A program made the translations under genes and the position numbers. Below, in pieces: positions 44,791-54,765 of a stretch of 64,000 nucleotides of DNA (position 1 is the first letter of the stretch; each line of letters opens with the position of its first letter). The stretch comes from Epichloe hybrida (taxonomy: Eukaryota; Ascomycota; Sordariomycetes; Hypocreales; Clavicipitaceae), in assembly GCA_019022495.1 (NCBI GenBank), contig JAFEKR010000002.1, positions 5,766,001 through 5,830,000 on the forward strand, read 5' to 3'. The notes under the pieces were generated by a model. It did not search any database, was not told where the DNA came from, and saw only the letters and a program-made list of their open reading frames with translations.

Positions 44791-47261
44791 CTGAGAGAAG
44801 CTCAAGCCCGGAGTCCGATGGAGGCTCGCGCTCCCACGGCGACGGCGACGGCGACGGCGACCATCCACCAGCGCGCAAGAGACAGCGCGTCCGCCTGAGC
44901 TGTCTCGAATGTCGGCGCCGGAAGCTCTCATGCGACAGAGGCTTCCCGTGCGAGCGCTGCATCAAAAGTGGCACCCCGGACCGGTGCAGTTATGAGTCCC
45001 GCAACGGAGAGGTCGTCAATGCATGTGCATCGTCTGGCATCCCGCCGCCTTTTGCGCAACTGGATTCACGCAGATTCGGCATCGGCATCGGCGTCGGCGT
45101 CGGCGCCGGCGATGGCCCCTCCGGCGGCCTCTCTTCTCGAGAAGACCACGACAGAATTCGAAGACTGGAACTGGAGCTCAACCAGCTCAAGAACCTGCTC
45201 ACCCGACCTGGCGGGGGGGCGCGTGGCTCGTTCGACGGCAGTACTGTCGCGGCAACCGACTCGCCGTCCAACAGGAGCAGGAGGGATGTGAACTTGACTG
45301 AACTTGACGGGCAGCCGCGTCTGGATGTGCAGGAGTGCATCGATGCCACGACGGTGGCGGCGGGTGAGAAGGGCGAACTCCGATTCTTCCGGGGCAAGGG
45401 GTTCCGCACGCGGTATTTCGGTCCGCACAACGCGAGCATGGCCTTTGTCGAGCTGACGGGGCTGTGTCCGTTCATGAGGGAGACGGCAGATGAGTGGCTC
45501 CGTCCAGTCATCCTGCATGACCGCAAGGACCGCAAGGACCGCAAGGACCGCAAGGACCGCAAGCGTCGTGCCGAGGACCGTGATGCCATCTCGGAGAAGC
45601 AGGACCCCGAACTGGAGGCTCTCTTACCGGCCAGGGAGGAAGGCGACGCTCTCGTCTCCGTCTATCTGGACCAGTTCGAGCAAATCCACCGCATCGTCCA
45701 CATCCCCACGTTCCGCAACGAGTACGCCGAGTTCTGGAGGCCCGGCAGCAAGAATCGACATGCTGCCTTCACAGCCCTCGTCTTGGCCATGATGGCCGTG
45801 GCCAGCTGCGCTCACAACCGCGACAGCCCCAGGTTCATCGGCATGATGTCCAACGCTCGACACTGGGCGGAGAGATGGATCAACTCGTGCGACCTGTGGC
45901 TGTCCGGGCAGAGCCAGAAGCATCGCAGGCTCATTCATTTCCAGATCGCATGCCTGCTCTACCTCGGCAAGCGGGTCAACACGATCAAGAAGAAGAGGTT
46001 CTGGACCAGCTCGGGCGCCCTCGTTCAAGACGGCATCTCGGTCGGTCTCCATCGAGAACCCAGCCACATGGGAGGCGGGAAAATCACCGTCTACAACCAA
46101 GAAATGCGACGACGAATCTGGACCACGATGCAGGAGTTCGACATGCAGGCCTCGTTCGACCACGGCCTGCCCACGCTGCTCAGCCAACTCCACTACGACA
46201 CCAACCCTCCCAGGAACCTGGACGATGAGGACTTCGACGAGGCCACCACCACCAGCCTGCCGCCGCCCAAGCCAGCCGAGGAGTACACGTTCTGCTCGTT
46301 CCAGAACCTGACGCGCCGGAGTCTGCCCCTGAGACTGGAGCTCAGCCGGCTCCTGACGGGGCCCATGGCGGCGGAAATCGACTACGACCAGGCCATCCGC
46401 TTCACCAACGACCTGACGCACGAGATTGACGCCCTGCCGTCGTGGGACATGAAGAACCTCCAAGGCGGCGGCGGGGAGAAGAAGAACCCCCTCATCGCCT
46501 ACACGCTGCTCCACGTGCAGCTGCGGCAGTACATGATCCCCCTCCACCAGCCGTACCTGAAGCTGCGCAGGCAGAACTCCAAGTATCAGTACTCGGAAAT
46601 CATCTACTACAACGCCGCCCGCGACATCGTCCTGCTCCACGACAAGCTCCACGAGCAAGGCGTCCGCTCGCTCAACTTCCTGCGGGAGGACGCCCTGACG
46701 ACGGCCATCAACCTATGCAGCGTGACGATGCTGCAGCCCCGGGGTTCCACCAACATGATCATGATCAACTCGCATCACACGCTGAAGCTCATCGAGAAGT
46801 GCATAGCGATGAAGGAGGATCGCCTGCTGAGATGCGGCAACAACGAGCCCTGGGGCTACTCCATCATGTGCGCCGCCCTCGGCCTGCTCGAGGCACACCT
46901 GGGCACCAAGACGGCAGAGGTGGCCAAGTCGACGTCGGCCGAGAGATTCGTCAACCTTCACTACAGGCTGCTTGCCAACCAGGAGCCGCCGCCGCCGCCG
47001 CCGCCGCCGGCCGTCACGCCCATCATCGGGCTGGACAACGTGCCGGACCGGTCCAATTCTGCCACGCCATTCATCCTCCCGCCATCATCCCTACCAACAA
47101 CAACAACAACCGCCGCCCCCGTGGACCCAGCCGCTGCCCCGGCCACGGCCTGGATGTTCGGCGCAGGAGACCAGGCGCAGCCGTTCAACATGGATCCGAG
47201 CCTAGAGCTTCTTGGCCTGAATCTGAATGAGCTCTGGGGTGAATCGTGGGAGCTGGGCTAG
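44787..47261 (+). CDS. Zn2Cys6 transcription factor with fungal-specific middle domain
   Basis: A nuclear DNA-binding regulator; its target genes cannot be read from sequence. The intronless frame codes 824 aa. The binuclear zinc cluster uses Cys39, 42, 49, 55, 58 and 67 (spacing 2-6-5-2-8) after a basic KRQRVR stretch. A short coiled coil follows near residues 125-140 (LELELNQLKNLL). The Fungal_trans domain spans about 275-620, with IVHIPTFRNEYAEFW, the TSGALVQDGISVGLHREP motif and RRRIWTTMQEFDMQASFDHGLP. Low-complexity parts: a GD run (residues 18-25), five DRK repeats near residues 245-260, and Pro runs near 733. The last 40 residues are acidic and hydrophobic (LELLGLNLNELWGESWELG), a likely activation domain. 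A 14-codon uORF overlaps its start. Confidence 0.9.
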   Translation: MTERSSSPESDGGSRSHGDGDGDGDHPPARKRQRVRLSCLECRRRKLSCDRGFPCERCIKSGTPDRCSYESRNGEVVNACASSGIPPPFAQLDSRRFGIGIGVGVGAGDGPSGGLSSREDHDRIRRLELELNQLKNLLTRPGGGARGSFDGSTVAATDSPSNRSRRDVNLTELDGQPRLDVQECIDATTVAAGEKGELRFFRGKGFRTRYFGPHNASMAFVELTGLCPFMRETADEWLRPVILHDRKDRKDRKDRKDRKRRAEDRDAISEKQDPELEALLPAREEGDALVSVYLDQFEQIHRIVHIPTFRNEYAEFWRPGSKNRHAAFTALVLAMMAVASCAHNRDSPRFIGMMSNARHWAERWINSCDLWLSGQSQKHRRLIHFQIACLLYLGKRVNTIKKKRFWTSSGALVQDGISVGLHREPSHMGGGKITVYNQEMRRRIWTTMQEFDMQASFDHGLPTLLSQLHYDTNPPRNLDDEDFDEATTTSLPPPKPAEEYTFCSFQNLTRRSLPLRLELSRLLTGPMAAEIDYDQAIRFTNDLTHEIDALPSWDMKNLQGGGGEKKNPLIAYTLLHVQLRQYMIPLHQPYLKLRRQNSKYQYSEIIYYNAARDIVLLHDKLHEQGVRSLNFLREDALTTAINLCSVTMLQPRGSTNMIMINSHHTLKLIEKCIAMKEDRLLRCGNNEPWGYSIMCAALGLLEAHLGTKTAEVAKSTSAERFVNLHYRLLANQEPPPPPPPPAVTPIIGLDNVPDRSNSATPFILPPSSLPTTTTTAAPVDPAAAPATAWMFGAGDQAQPFNMDPSLELLGLNLNELWGESWELG
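45519..45563 (+). repeat. Five in-frame 9-bp repeats coding Asp-Arg-Lys
   Basis: gaccgcaag occurs five times without mismatch inside the Zn2Cys6 gene, coding a charged DRK run between the DNA-binding and middle domains. Exact identity at third positions suggests recent expansion. Confidence 0.9.
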
Positions 47262-47666
47262 ACCGGGTGGTCCTGCATCCCAAATGTCCCCCTTCTTTTC
47301 TCTCTTCTTTTTTCTTTTCTGTGTGTGGTTCAAGCAAGCTCTACATTCAGCAAAAAAAAGGGGGGGGGGGGGCAATATGCGAAGAGCGCTAATGACCAAA
47401 ATTTTGTGACTGGAGGGGAATGAATGCATGGCAACGTTTTGATGCCTTTTGATTTCGAGCTCCAAAATTCGGTATTCGTGTAATATCCGTGTGAACAAAT
47501 GAAAATCGTTAAAACCAGAAACGCCCGCCTGGCACCACAAAGTGGCACAAAGTGGATATATCCAGGTCCCTCTGACTCACTCCCCTGACTCGAGCCATCA
47601 TATCCACCAAAACGTGAAGAAGCCCTTTTCTACCACATTTGCTTGCAAAATTTTCAACGGAATCCA
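47262..47666. other. Intergenic, 3' flank of the Zn2Cys6 gene
   Basis: Contains an A/G run (about 47352-47371). Nothing else supported before the tRNA gene. Confidence 0.65.
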
Positions 47667-47801
47667 AGCAATTTGGCGCAGTGGAAGCGCGGTTAGTACC
47701 AGCCCTTTAATTCATCTCAAAATCCAAACCCCATCAAAATTAACAATGTAATAGCCGGGCTCATAACCCGGAGGTCGCACGATCGAAACGTGCAATTGCT
47801 A
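47667..47801 (+). tRNA. Initiator tRNA-Met (CAT) gene interrupted after the D arm by 63 nt
   Basis: Bases 47667-47691 and 47755-47801 join to a full 72-nt cloverleaf: acceptor AGCAATT/AATTGCT, D stem GCGC/GCGC, anticodon arm CCGGG-CTCATAA-CCCGG, variable AGGTC, T arm GCACG-ATCGAAA-CGTGC, and A73. A1:U72, the three G:C pairs at the base of the anticodon stem and the AUCGAAA loop mark a eukaryotic initiator. Box A (about 47674-47684) and box B (about 47781-47790) are intact but 63 bp further apart than usual. The insert 47692-47754 starts GTTAGT, has TTAACAA twelve bases before the end, and ends TAG, so it looks like a small spliceosomal intron. A T5 terminator follows at 47811. Canonical tRNA introns sit at 37/38; the inserted sequence cannot form such a fold because the anticodon arm is whole on the 3' side. 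Could be a pseudogene if the insert is not removed. Confidence 0.85.
47692..47754 (+). other. 63-nt intron-like insert within the initiator tRNA gene
   Basis: The insert lies between nucleotides 26 and 27 of the tRNA. Its removal exactly restores the cloverleaf, with a one-base ambiguity because G flanks both ends. Length, GT...AG ends and the TTAAC branch-like site match the pre-mRNA introns of the window. AGCCC at 47701-47705 can also pair with GGGCT at 47757-47761, which would open the anticodon stem in the precursor. Confidence 0.75.
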
Positions 47802-47810
47802 ATCCTCTAC

Positions 47811-47815
47811 TTTTT
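47811..47815 (+). terminator. RNA polymerase III terminator (T5)
   Basis: Five T residues start nine bases after the discriminator base of the tRNA, a normal pol III stop. Confidence 0.8.
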
Positions 47816-48640
47816 GCACTTTGGCAATCCCAACATGGTGCTTCTTTCTATTTCTGTTTTCTTATTTCATTTCCTTTTAACCTATGTATAGCTACTGGAA
47901 TGTGCTGTCATGTCATCTGTGGGGGTTTTTTTTTTTTGACAAGCCTTGTGATTGCTTGTGCGTGATTGGGTGACGACGCCCCCGGTTGTTGCTCTTGTTC
48001 ACTTCTTGTCCGTTCACAGAAGAGAAGAGGAAACTTGGATTTGAACATGGCGGTGTGTTGACTCCTGACTTTCCGAACATTGCCTACTCGGCTTGCCGCT
48101 CAGGTTGTCTAGTTGAGAGAGACCTCGCGTTCCCCCCATCTGCACAATAGTAAGTGACGAAACGAAATACCAGTCCAGTATAACAACTCCTGACCCTCTC
48201 TCTGGTGAATAGATGTTTGCTTTATTCACCGAAGTAACACGCAGGCATACACCGACAATGTCGGGAGCCGAATGAGGCCATGCGTGCGTGATTCAGCTTC
48301 CCCCCCCCCCCCCTCCCATGTCGCTGCAGTTTCTGTTGAGTTTTGCGTCTTCCCGTCTGTTTTTGTTGCACAGAGCCCACCAAACCGGGCCCGTTCCAGG
48401 CGACAATTTGTATAACCTGCCAGGCAGGTTCACGGTCAAGACGATGTGCGTATCACCAGACGGTCTCGATGGGGAGCAAAAAAAAAAAAAAACCGAGACT
48501 CTGGCATGCAAAGTCGCTTGCTGCACGACAGGTGACAAGGTTGTCTCTCGGAAACTTGGCTCGGACAAGTTGAGCGTTGATACTACGTCTCCGGAGCCTC
48601 GTCTTCAATCTCTGAAATCAACCGGAGGGGAACCAGAAAG

Positions 48641-48648
48641 TATATAAA
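48641..48648 (+). promoter_or_regulatory. TATA box upstream of the SMP-like gene
   Basis: TATATAAA lies 158 bases before the start codon at 48806, preceded by an AGGGG stress-response-like element (about 48626). Strong TATA plus AGGGG fits an inducible gene; the link is inference. Confidence 0.5.
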
Positions 48649-48805
48649 CCAGCAACGTTTCCGGCCACGACTAAAAAAAAAAAAAACCTTTGGGCAAAAC
48701 CAAACACTAAATAACATTCCTGACTTGACCACTTCGTTTCCCAGATCCCCCCCTTTTTCCGCATCGCATCATCAGTTCAAATTCAACCCAAATCACTCCC
48801 CCAAC

Positions 48806-49085
48806 ATGCCTGAACATAAGATGAGCAAAGCGGATGCCTCGAGAATCCAGAGCGGACAGGTACGTGCTGTTGTGCCGTAGTCCCCGACTTCGACTTCTTC
48901 AACTAAACACAGAACCATAGGCGAGAAACGGGGGAGACATGTCCTCCAGTGGCTTTGCATCTCGGGCTCAAGCTGCGGGAGATCGCAACGCCCAGGCTTC
49001 TGGCAATGGCAATGGCAATGGCAATGGCAATGGCAATGGTGGCACGAAGACGGATGCCGGGGCTGGCGCCGGTGGGAAGAAGTAG
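48806..49085 (+). CDS. Small SMP-domain-like protein (72 aa)
   Basis: Exons 48806-48859 and 48921-49085, phase 0, with a 61-nt intron (GTACGT...CATAG). The protein opens MPEHKMSKADASRIQSGQAR and continues GGDMSSSGFASRAQAAGDRN, which resembles the seed-maturation-protein (SMP) domain of plants and a group of short fungal proteins. It then has Gly-Asn repeats coded by a GGCAAT hexanucleotide and ends in GAGAGGKK. It is hydrophilic, without membrane segment or signal peptide. A role in desiccation or spore stress is suggested only by the family name and the promoter. It is the kind of gene automated pipelines miss. Confidence 0.75.
49002..49037 (+). repeat. Six GGCAAT units coding Gly-Asn
   Basis: Six perfect hexanucleotide units lie in frame inside the SMP-like gene. 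Copy number can vary without frame loss. Confidence 0.9.
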
Positions 49086-49322
49086 GCGCAAGTTGTCGAT
49101 TGCTGCATTGTTGCTCGCGCTTGTTCTAGCCTTCTCGATGTAATCAATGTAGTTATTGTGCCCGACAGAAGCAACCCTCTCGTCGCCGTCTGTCTCGCCT
49201 TTCGCCACGTGTCTCTTGACGATGAGTGAGGAGAGACCAGTGATTCCACATTGGCCCATGTCTTTTCAATTCTTTGCATCCCCCCCCCCCTGCCTTGCTA
49301 AATAAAACGGGCTAGCTCTGAT

Positions 49323-51996
49323 TTATTTCATTTTTTTCCTCTTCAGGTCTAGTGCTTCTTTACCAAGCTTGGCCAATGCATCCTCGTATCCCTTCATCTT
49401 TTCCTCGCTCATCTCGTCTATTCTCGGTCTTTCCACCTTTTGTGCTCTCCTGATGCCTTGGTTCTTGGCGATCTTGCCCCAGAACCATCCGCTCTCGTCA
49501 TCGTCAACCAGTGTCCATGCACAGCCCGTTCGTCCTGCACGAGCCGTTCGGCCAACACGGTGCACATAGCCTGCTACGCTGGCAGGCAAATCGTAGTTGA
49601 TTACGTGTCCCAGCTTCGGAATGTCGATACCTCGAGCCACCAGGTCGGAAGCGATGATGAGACGAACGGGCGAAGAAGACGTGGTGAATGCCCGGAGAAT
49701 CTTTCGTCGAATGTGAGTAGGTGTAGTAGAGGTCAATGTGCTGACCTGCGTTTCGAGTGAGGCATCCAATAACGTGAGAAGACGAGACAATCGGAGCGCA
49801 TGTTCGTTGGATTTAGTAAAAGATCAGGGAGATGGGTAGTTGTGATTTTGATGCCGCGGACATCTTGGTTCCATCGTCACCTTCTGAAGAATCATCAGAG
49901 TCGGAGGCGCTCGTGTCCGAAGAATCCGAGCTGCCATCTGACTCGTCAGAACATGTATCTGAACTGTCATCAGACGAGCCATGGCCATTTTCTTCCAGTG
50001 CTGAAGAAAAGTCTCTATTCGTAGTGCCCGCCTTCATGTGAGGACCTCGTAAAAGATCGAGTAGGTACAGCGGCTTGAGATTCGCCTCGTGTACTCGCAC
50101 CGCATATTCCCGCAATGTCGCAGGTAATGTGTGCTCGGCAACCTGGACGCTTGCATCGTTCTCAAGAACTATCAATTGGGGTCTCCTCAAGGTCAGCCGA
50201 TTCAAAAGACTCAAGTCCCTGGTCAGCGTGGCACTGAGAATCACTTTTCGAACGCCGGAATACGCCATGTCAGGGAAGTCGCGGGCGCTGAACTTGTCGG
50301 TCTGGAACTTATCTAGTACCAGCTCTAACCACCCCTGGAAGCTTTGCGCCAGGAGCTTATCGGCTTCGTCCACAACCAGCCAGCGGACGTAATCGAGGTT
50401 GAATCCGGGCGTTTGCTCGATATGCTCTACGAGTCGGCCTGGGGTGCAGATGAGTACATCCACTTTGGACGTGAAATCGACGACTTCGCCTTTCCAGGCG
50501 CCGAGACGAGGGTCGCCAACGGCAAAATCAAGGTCAATCGCATCGTCTATATCGGCTGACATGGGCCCGCTCGCTCGCTGTTGTCTGTCCTCTTCTTGTA
50601 TTCTTTGGTAAGCGTCCGGGTCGTAGCGTGAGTCGCGGTCGACAAGGGCCTCTTGTTCCGACTTTATCGACTGACTGCCAATGGCGACTCCGACGCGAAC
50701 TCGTTTCCGGCCCTCGCCTTCGTATGCCTTGGCGCAGATTTCGAACGCCTCTTGCGCTTGCTTGACCAGCTCTCTGGTCGGAAGCACAACCAGAGCTCTC
50801 AGCCTTGTCACCACGCCCTGGCTGATGTCGCGGACGATCGGTAAGGCGTATGCAAGGGTCTTGCCGGATCCCGTGGCCGCGGACACCAATACATCGCCGG
50901 CGCGATGTTTGCTTGTAGGGAGCAGCAGAGGTATCGCAGCGGTCTGAACGGCGAAGCCTTCCGAGTATCCCTTTTCAGCTAGGATGCGGGACGCGCGCTG
51001 TGGGATTCCCAGGTCTGTGAACGGTCTTCGGGTGTCCTGGGAGACTCGTAAGGGAGCAGAGAGCCACGTGGGTAGTGTGTCGTACGTGGGCTTGAACTCG
51101 TCGTCTGGTAGCACGGCAGGTTGGGGCAATGGCTCCAGGGCATGCACTTCCACCGATTCCCCGTCAGAGTCACTGCCTTGGTCTTTGGCGACTACGTTTG
51201 CCAGCTGGATCGATTTGGACTTTCGTTGTAAAATGGCCTTGTGTCGTGTCGATGCCTCGTCGTCCACCTCAATCCTTCCCTCTGGCGTAACTTGTTTGCC
51301 TGGCTTCTTTTTCTTATCCCGTTTGGGCTTCTTTTCTTTCGCTGGCAACTCGGGTTCCGGCTGCGTACTCGTAGTCGGCGCTTCATCCACGTCCATGTCG
51401 CCATTTGAGTTTTCGTCAACGTTTACAGAAGTATATTGACCTTCCATGACCGTATCTTTTTCCTCTTCAACCGTCGGCCCGTGCTCGATTTGCTTGTGTC
51501 GTGGTGATTTTGACGGCGCCTTCCCGCGTACTTGTGAATCGTCAGAGTCAGAGGCAGAGTCGTCCGCCGTCCGTGTTCGTTGTTTGCGCTTCCTCCTGTT
51601 CTTCTTCTTCCTCTCGACCGACTGTTCATTTGAGGTCGACTCGCCCCCTTTTGTGAAGACATTCCTCTCCATGGATTCCGTCTTCCCTTTCCTCAGCTTC
51701 TTGGTAGCCGATTGCGGCTCGTTTGCAGACTCCCTTTTCCGCTTCGAATTGACCGATCCAGGTTCATCGTCGAAGAATTGGATCGGCTTTGGATCAGGTG
51801 CAACTGCAGTAGTCGTCTTCGCCTTGGCAGCCGGAACATAGCGTGTATAGCTGAATGCTTCTACCAAATTTGGCTTGATCACATCCACCTTGGTCGCAGA
51901 CTCCGACAGCTTGCGCTCTGGTGTGGCCGCCGCCGGTGACTGAGCGGCAGCCGGGGTTTTCGAGCCCTTTGACGGAGGCACGTACCTCGCGTACAT
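49323..51996 (-). CDS. DBP6: DEAD-box RNA helicase DBP6 (60S ribosome assembly), with a one-base frame break
   Basis: Dbp6 acts in early pre-60S particles in the nucleolus. Residues from the start are Ser/Lys-rich and acidic, then the helicase core: AATGSGKTLAYALP (motif I), PTRELV (Ia), TPGRLVEH (Ib), VVDEADKLL (II), SATLTRDL (III), then a Ser/Asp-rich insert, SDLVARGIDIP (V) and HRVGRTARAGR (VI). The frame breaks at 49818-49821: the expected LIFTKSNEHALRLSRLL segment spans a TTTT that should be TTT, so motif IV and the C-terminal 160 residues lie in the next frame. Without the extra base the product is 890 aa. No splice signals fit. The start at 51996 (MYARYVPPSK) is chosen; an in-frame ATG at 52116 would add 40 residues. 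It is divergent from GPI3. Confidence 0.85.
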
Positions 51997-52446
51997 ACTG
52001 GCGTCCCAATTGCTCGTCCGAGTGAGCAACGACAGGTGGAGATGGATTTCCGATTGAAGTTTTTCTCCCAACGGCCCAACGGGACAAAGGCGCCTGGAGC
52101 CAGCCAATGCCGCCATGGCCCCAGAAATTTAGGCGGTCGCACGGCTTATCGGCGTTTTGCCTCTGCCTACCGCCCAGCTTATCGAACGGTTTTCTGCCCC
52201 CCCCCCCCCTTTCCCTTGCTTGCATCATAGCTCCTCCAGCTAACTCGGCTCGCGGCTAGTTTGGCCGCCCCCCCAAAGGCCTGCCAGGCGGGAAGAGTTG
52301 ATCAATCTTCAACAACTCCAACTCCAACTCCAACTGCACAGCACCGATACGAGTCGTTATCGACAAGATTAGAGCAAGAAACCACAGTCAAGGCCATGTC
52401 GAACCCCAGTGCAATCTCATAGCCCCCGCCCCATTCAGTCGCCAAA
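51997..52446. other. Shared divergent promoter, DBP6 / GPI3
   Basis: About 450 bp (330 if DBP6 starts at 52116) separate the two start codons. It has a C run near 52198-52209 and four CAACTC units near 52316-52336. No gene seen. Confidence 0.65.
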
Positions 52447-54032
52447 ATGACGCGTCGGCGGTACAACATCGCCATGGTCAGCGACTTCTTCTTCCCACAA
52501 CCCGGAGGCATCGAATCGCACATTTACCAGCTCTCCAGCAAGCTCATCGACCGAGGCCACAAGGTCATCATCATTACGCACTCGCATGACGACAGAAAAG
52601 GTGTGCGCTATCTCACCAATGGGTTGAAAGTGTACCATGTGCCCTTTCTCGTCATCTACCGACAGGCTACGTTCCCTACGGTTTTCTCCTTCTTCCCCAT
52701 CCTGCGATACATCTTCATCCGAGAGCGTATCGAGATAGTTCACGGTCACGGTAGCCTGAGCTGTCTTTGCCATGAGGGCATGCTCCATGCGCGAACAATG
52801 GGGTTGAGGACGGTATTCACGGATCACTCGCTGTTTGGATTTGCCGACGCTGCGAGCATTCTCACCAACAAGCTCCTCAAGTTCATCCTCAGTGACGTGG
52901 ACCATAGTATTTGCGTGAGCCACACATGGTGAGAGCCAACAGATCTCAGATGAACTTGAACTTACAATTGCTTACACCAACGCCATCCATCACCTTACCT
53001 TGGAGAGTCTGCCCACCAACTGACCACGTCATCAACAGCAAGGAAAACACCGTCCTTCGCGCCTCACTCGACCCCCTCATGGTCTCCGTCATACCCAATG
53101 CCGTCGTCGCCGAGAACTTCCGCCCACGCGATTGTCCATCATCCCCGAGCGTATCCTTCGCGCCAGATGCATCGCCGCAGCGTCTCGGAGCCAACGACAT
53201 GATCACCATCGTCGTCATCTCACGCCTCTTCTACAACAAAGGAACCGACCTGCTCATCGCCGCCATCCCACGCATCCTTGAGAGCCACCCCAACACGCGC
53301 TTCATCATAGCAGGCTCGGGTCCGAAAGCCATTGATCTCGAGCAGATGATTGAGCAAAACGTTCTGCAAGACCGAGTAGAGATGCTCGGCCCCGTGCGCC
53401 ACGAGGACGTCCGCGACGTCATGATCCGCGGCCACATCTACCTGCACCCTTCACTCACCGAAGCCTTCGGAACCGTCATTGTCGAAGCCGCCAGCTGCGG
53501 GCTATACGTCGTATGCACCCAGGTCGGCGGCATCCCCGAAGTGCTCCCTTCGCACATGACGACGTTTGCCAAGCCCGAAGAGGACGACCTCGTCATGGCC
53601 ACATGCAAGGCCATTACCGCCGTGCGCGCCGGAAAAGTCCGCACGGAAAAGTTCCACGAGCAAGTCAAGAAGATGTATTCGTGGTCCAATGTCGCCATGC
53701 GCACGGAGCGCGTATACGACGGAATCACCGGCACCATCAGCGAAGAGGAGTTTTACGGTTTCGACACGGGCGGCTACAACGGGAGCAGAACCCGCAATTT
53801 CGCCCTCATCGATCGCCTCAAGCGCTACTACGGATGTGGTATCTGGGCCGGTAAATTGTTCTGTCTGTGCGTCGTGATCGACTACCTCTTCTTCTTGTTC
53901 CTGGAATGGTGGTTCCCGCGGGAGAATATAGACATTTGTCCGGACTGGCCGAGGAAAGCGCTCCTGGAAGATGATGTCAAGAAGGACGCCAAGAGCAATC
54001 GCTCGAGTATGTCGCAGCGAACCGAAGGTTGA
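52447..54032 (+). CDS. GPI3: GPI-GlcNAc transferase catalytic subunit (PIG-A/GPI3)
   Basis: Catalyses transfer of GlcNAc from UDP-GlcNAc to phosphatidylinositol on the cytosolic face of the ER, the first step of GPI-anchor synthesis. Exons 52447-52928 and 53039-54032 (phase 2, rebuilding Cys in VSHTC) give 491 aa. N-terminal [20 protein letters not shown] and [13 protein letters not shown] are signatures of the family; the GT4 glycosyltransferase C-lobe shows [24 protein letters not shown], and [19 protein letters not shown] with the EX7E motif. Near the C-terminus a hydrophobic stretch ([20 protein letters not shown]) forms the single membrane anchor, followed by a short lumenal tail. The 110-nt intron uses GTGAGA and CAACAG. 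Confidence 0.95.
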
Positions 54033-54765
54033 ACCGTCTTGTTGCTTGGGGGGGGGGTGGACAAGCAGTGAGGTTTGAACACGTACGAATAGAATAGGCT
54101 GATTGCCGGCATTGGATCTGTAATTTGAGAAAACATGTGTTAATCGGGTAGCGAGGAGGAAATGGCGTTGCGGCGCATCACCTATGTTGGGAAATTTTTC
54201 AATTTTTTTTTCAAACTCGGGATTTATCCTTTGTAAACCATGATGAAAAGTTTATTGCCATCGCGTTGTGTTCGTCCAGTATGGAGACGGTTATACATAC
54301 ATACCCCCCCCCCCCCACGACGCACAAGAACCAACAGTAAGTAGTAGACTCGTCGTGTTTGGACATGGACAAACAGAACCAGACTGATCACAAGGTCAAC
54401 CACTTACATTGCCAATGAGAAATCACGAAATGTACCAGAAATAGAATTATATATAAATAACGGCATTCCACGCTATCCACGGCCCCCCATGGGAGAAGAA
54501 AGAAGAAAGAAAAAGAGGCAAGTGGGAGGGAGGGCCCAGAAAGACCTTTCCAACGATGAATGGAACAATGCTTTCCCCGTTGCCTATGCACGCTCATACA
54601 CCTCTATAATGAAACATGCTTCCCGTTACTCTCTGGCTCGAACGCGTTTTCCCTCCCTGCTCCGTATTGTTGTCTTTTGAAACCCGATTCGATGGGCTGG
54701 GATGGGATTTTCCCCCCTCTAGGTCTGCTGACACGCACTACGCGACATGAATTCGCAAACAACCC
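54033..54765. other. Convergent intergenic region, GPI3 / bromodomain gene
   Basis: Contains G, T and C runs (54049, 54205, 54304) and a TATATAAATA stretch near 54450 with no gene beside it. No coding region supported. Confidence 0.6.

Larger units (their letters stand above)
47802..48805. other. Intergenic, tRNA to SMP-like gene
   Basis: It carries homopolymer runs (T near 47927, C near 48301, A near 48480 and 48673) and the probable TATA box at 48641. Open frames here are short and overlap; none is supported. Confidence 0.6.

Noticed and set aside
45624..46658. 344-codon open frame on the minus strand
   Set aside because: It is antisense to the Zn2Cys6 domain region, in GC-rich codons, and shows no family feature; it is a shadow.
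47667..47801. Canonical 37/38 intron in the tRNA gene
   Set aside because: The anticodon arm CCGGG-CTCATAA-CCCGG is unbroken on the 3' side, and GTTAG after the D arm cannot pair with CCCGG, so no canonical placement works.
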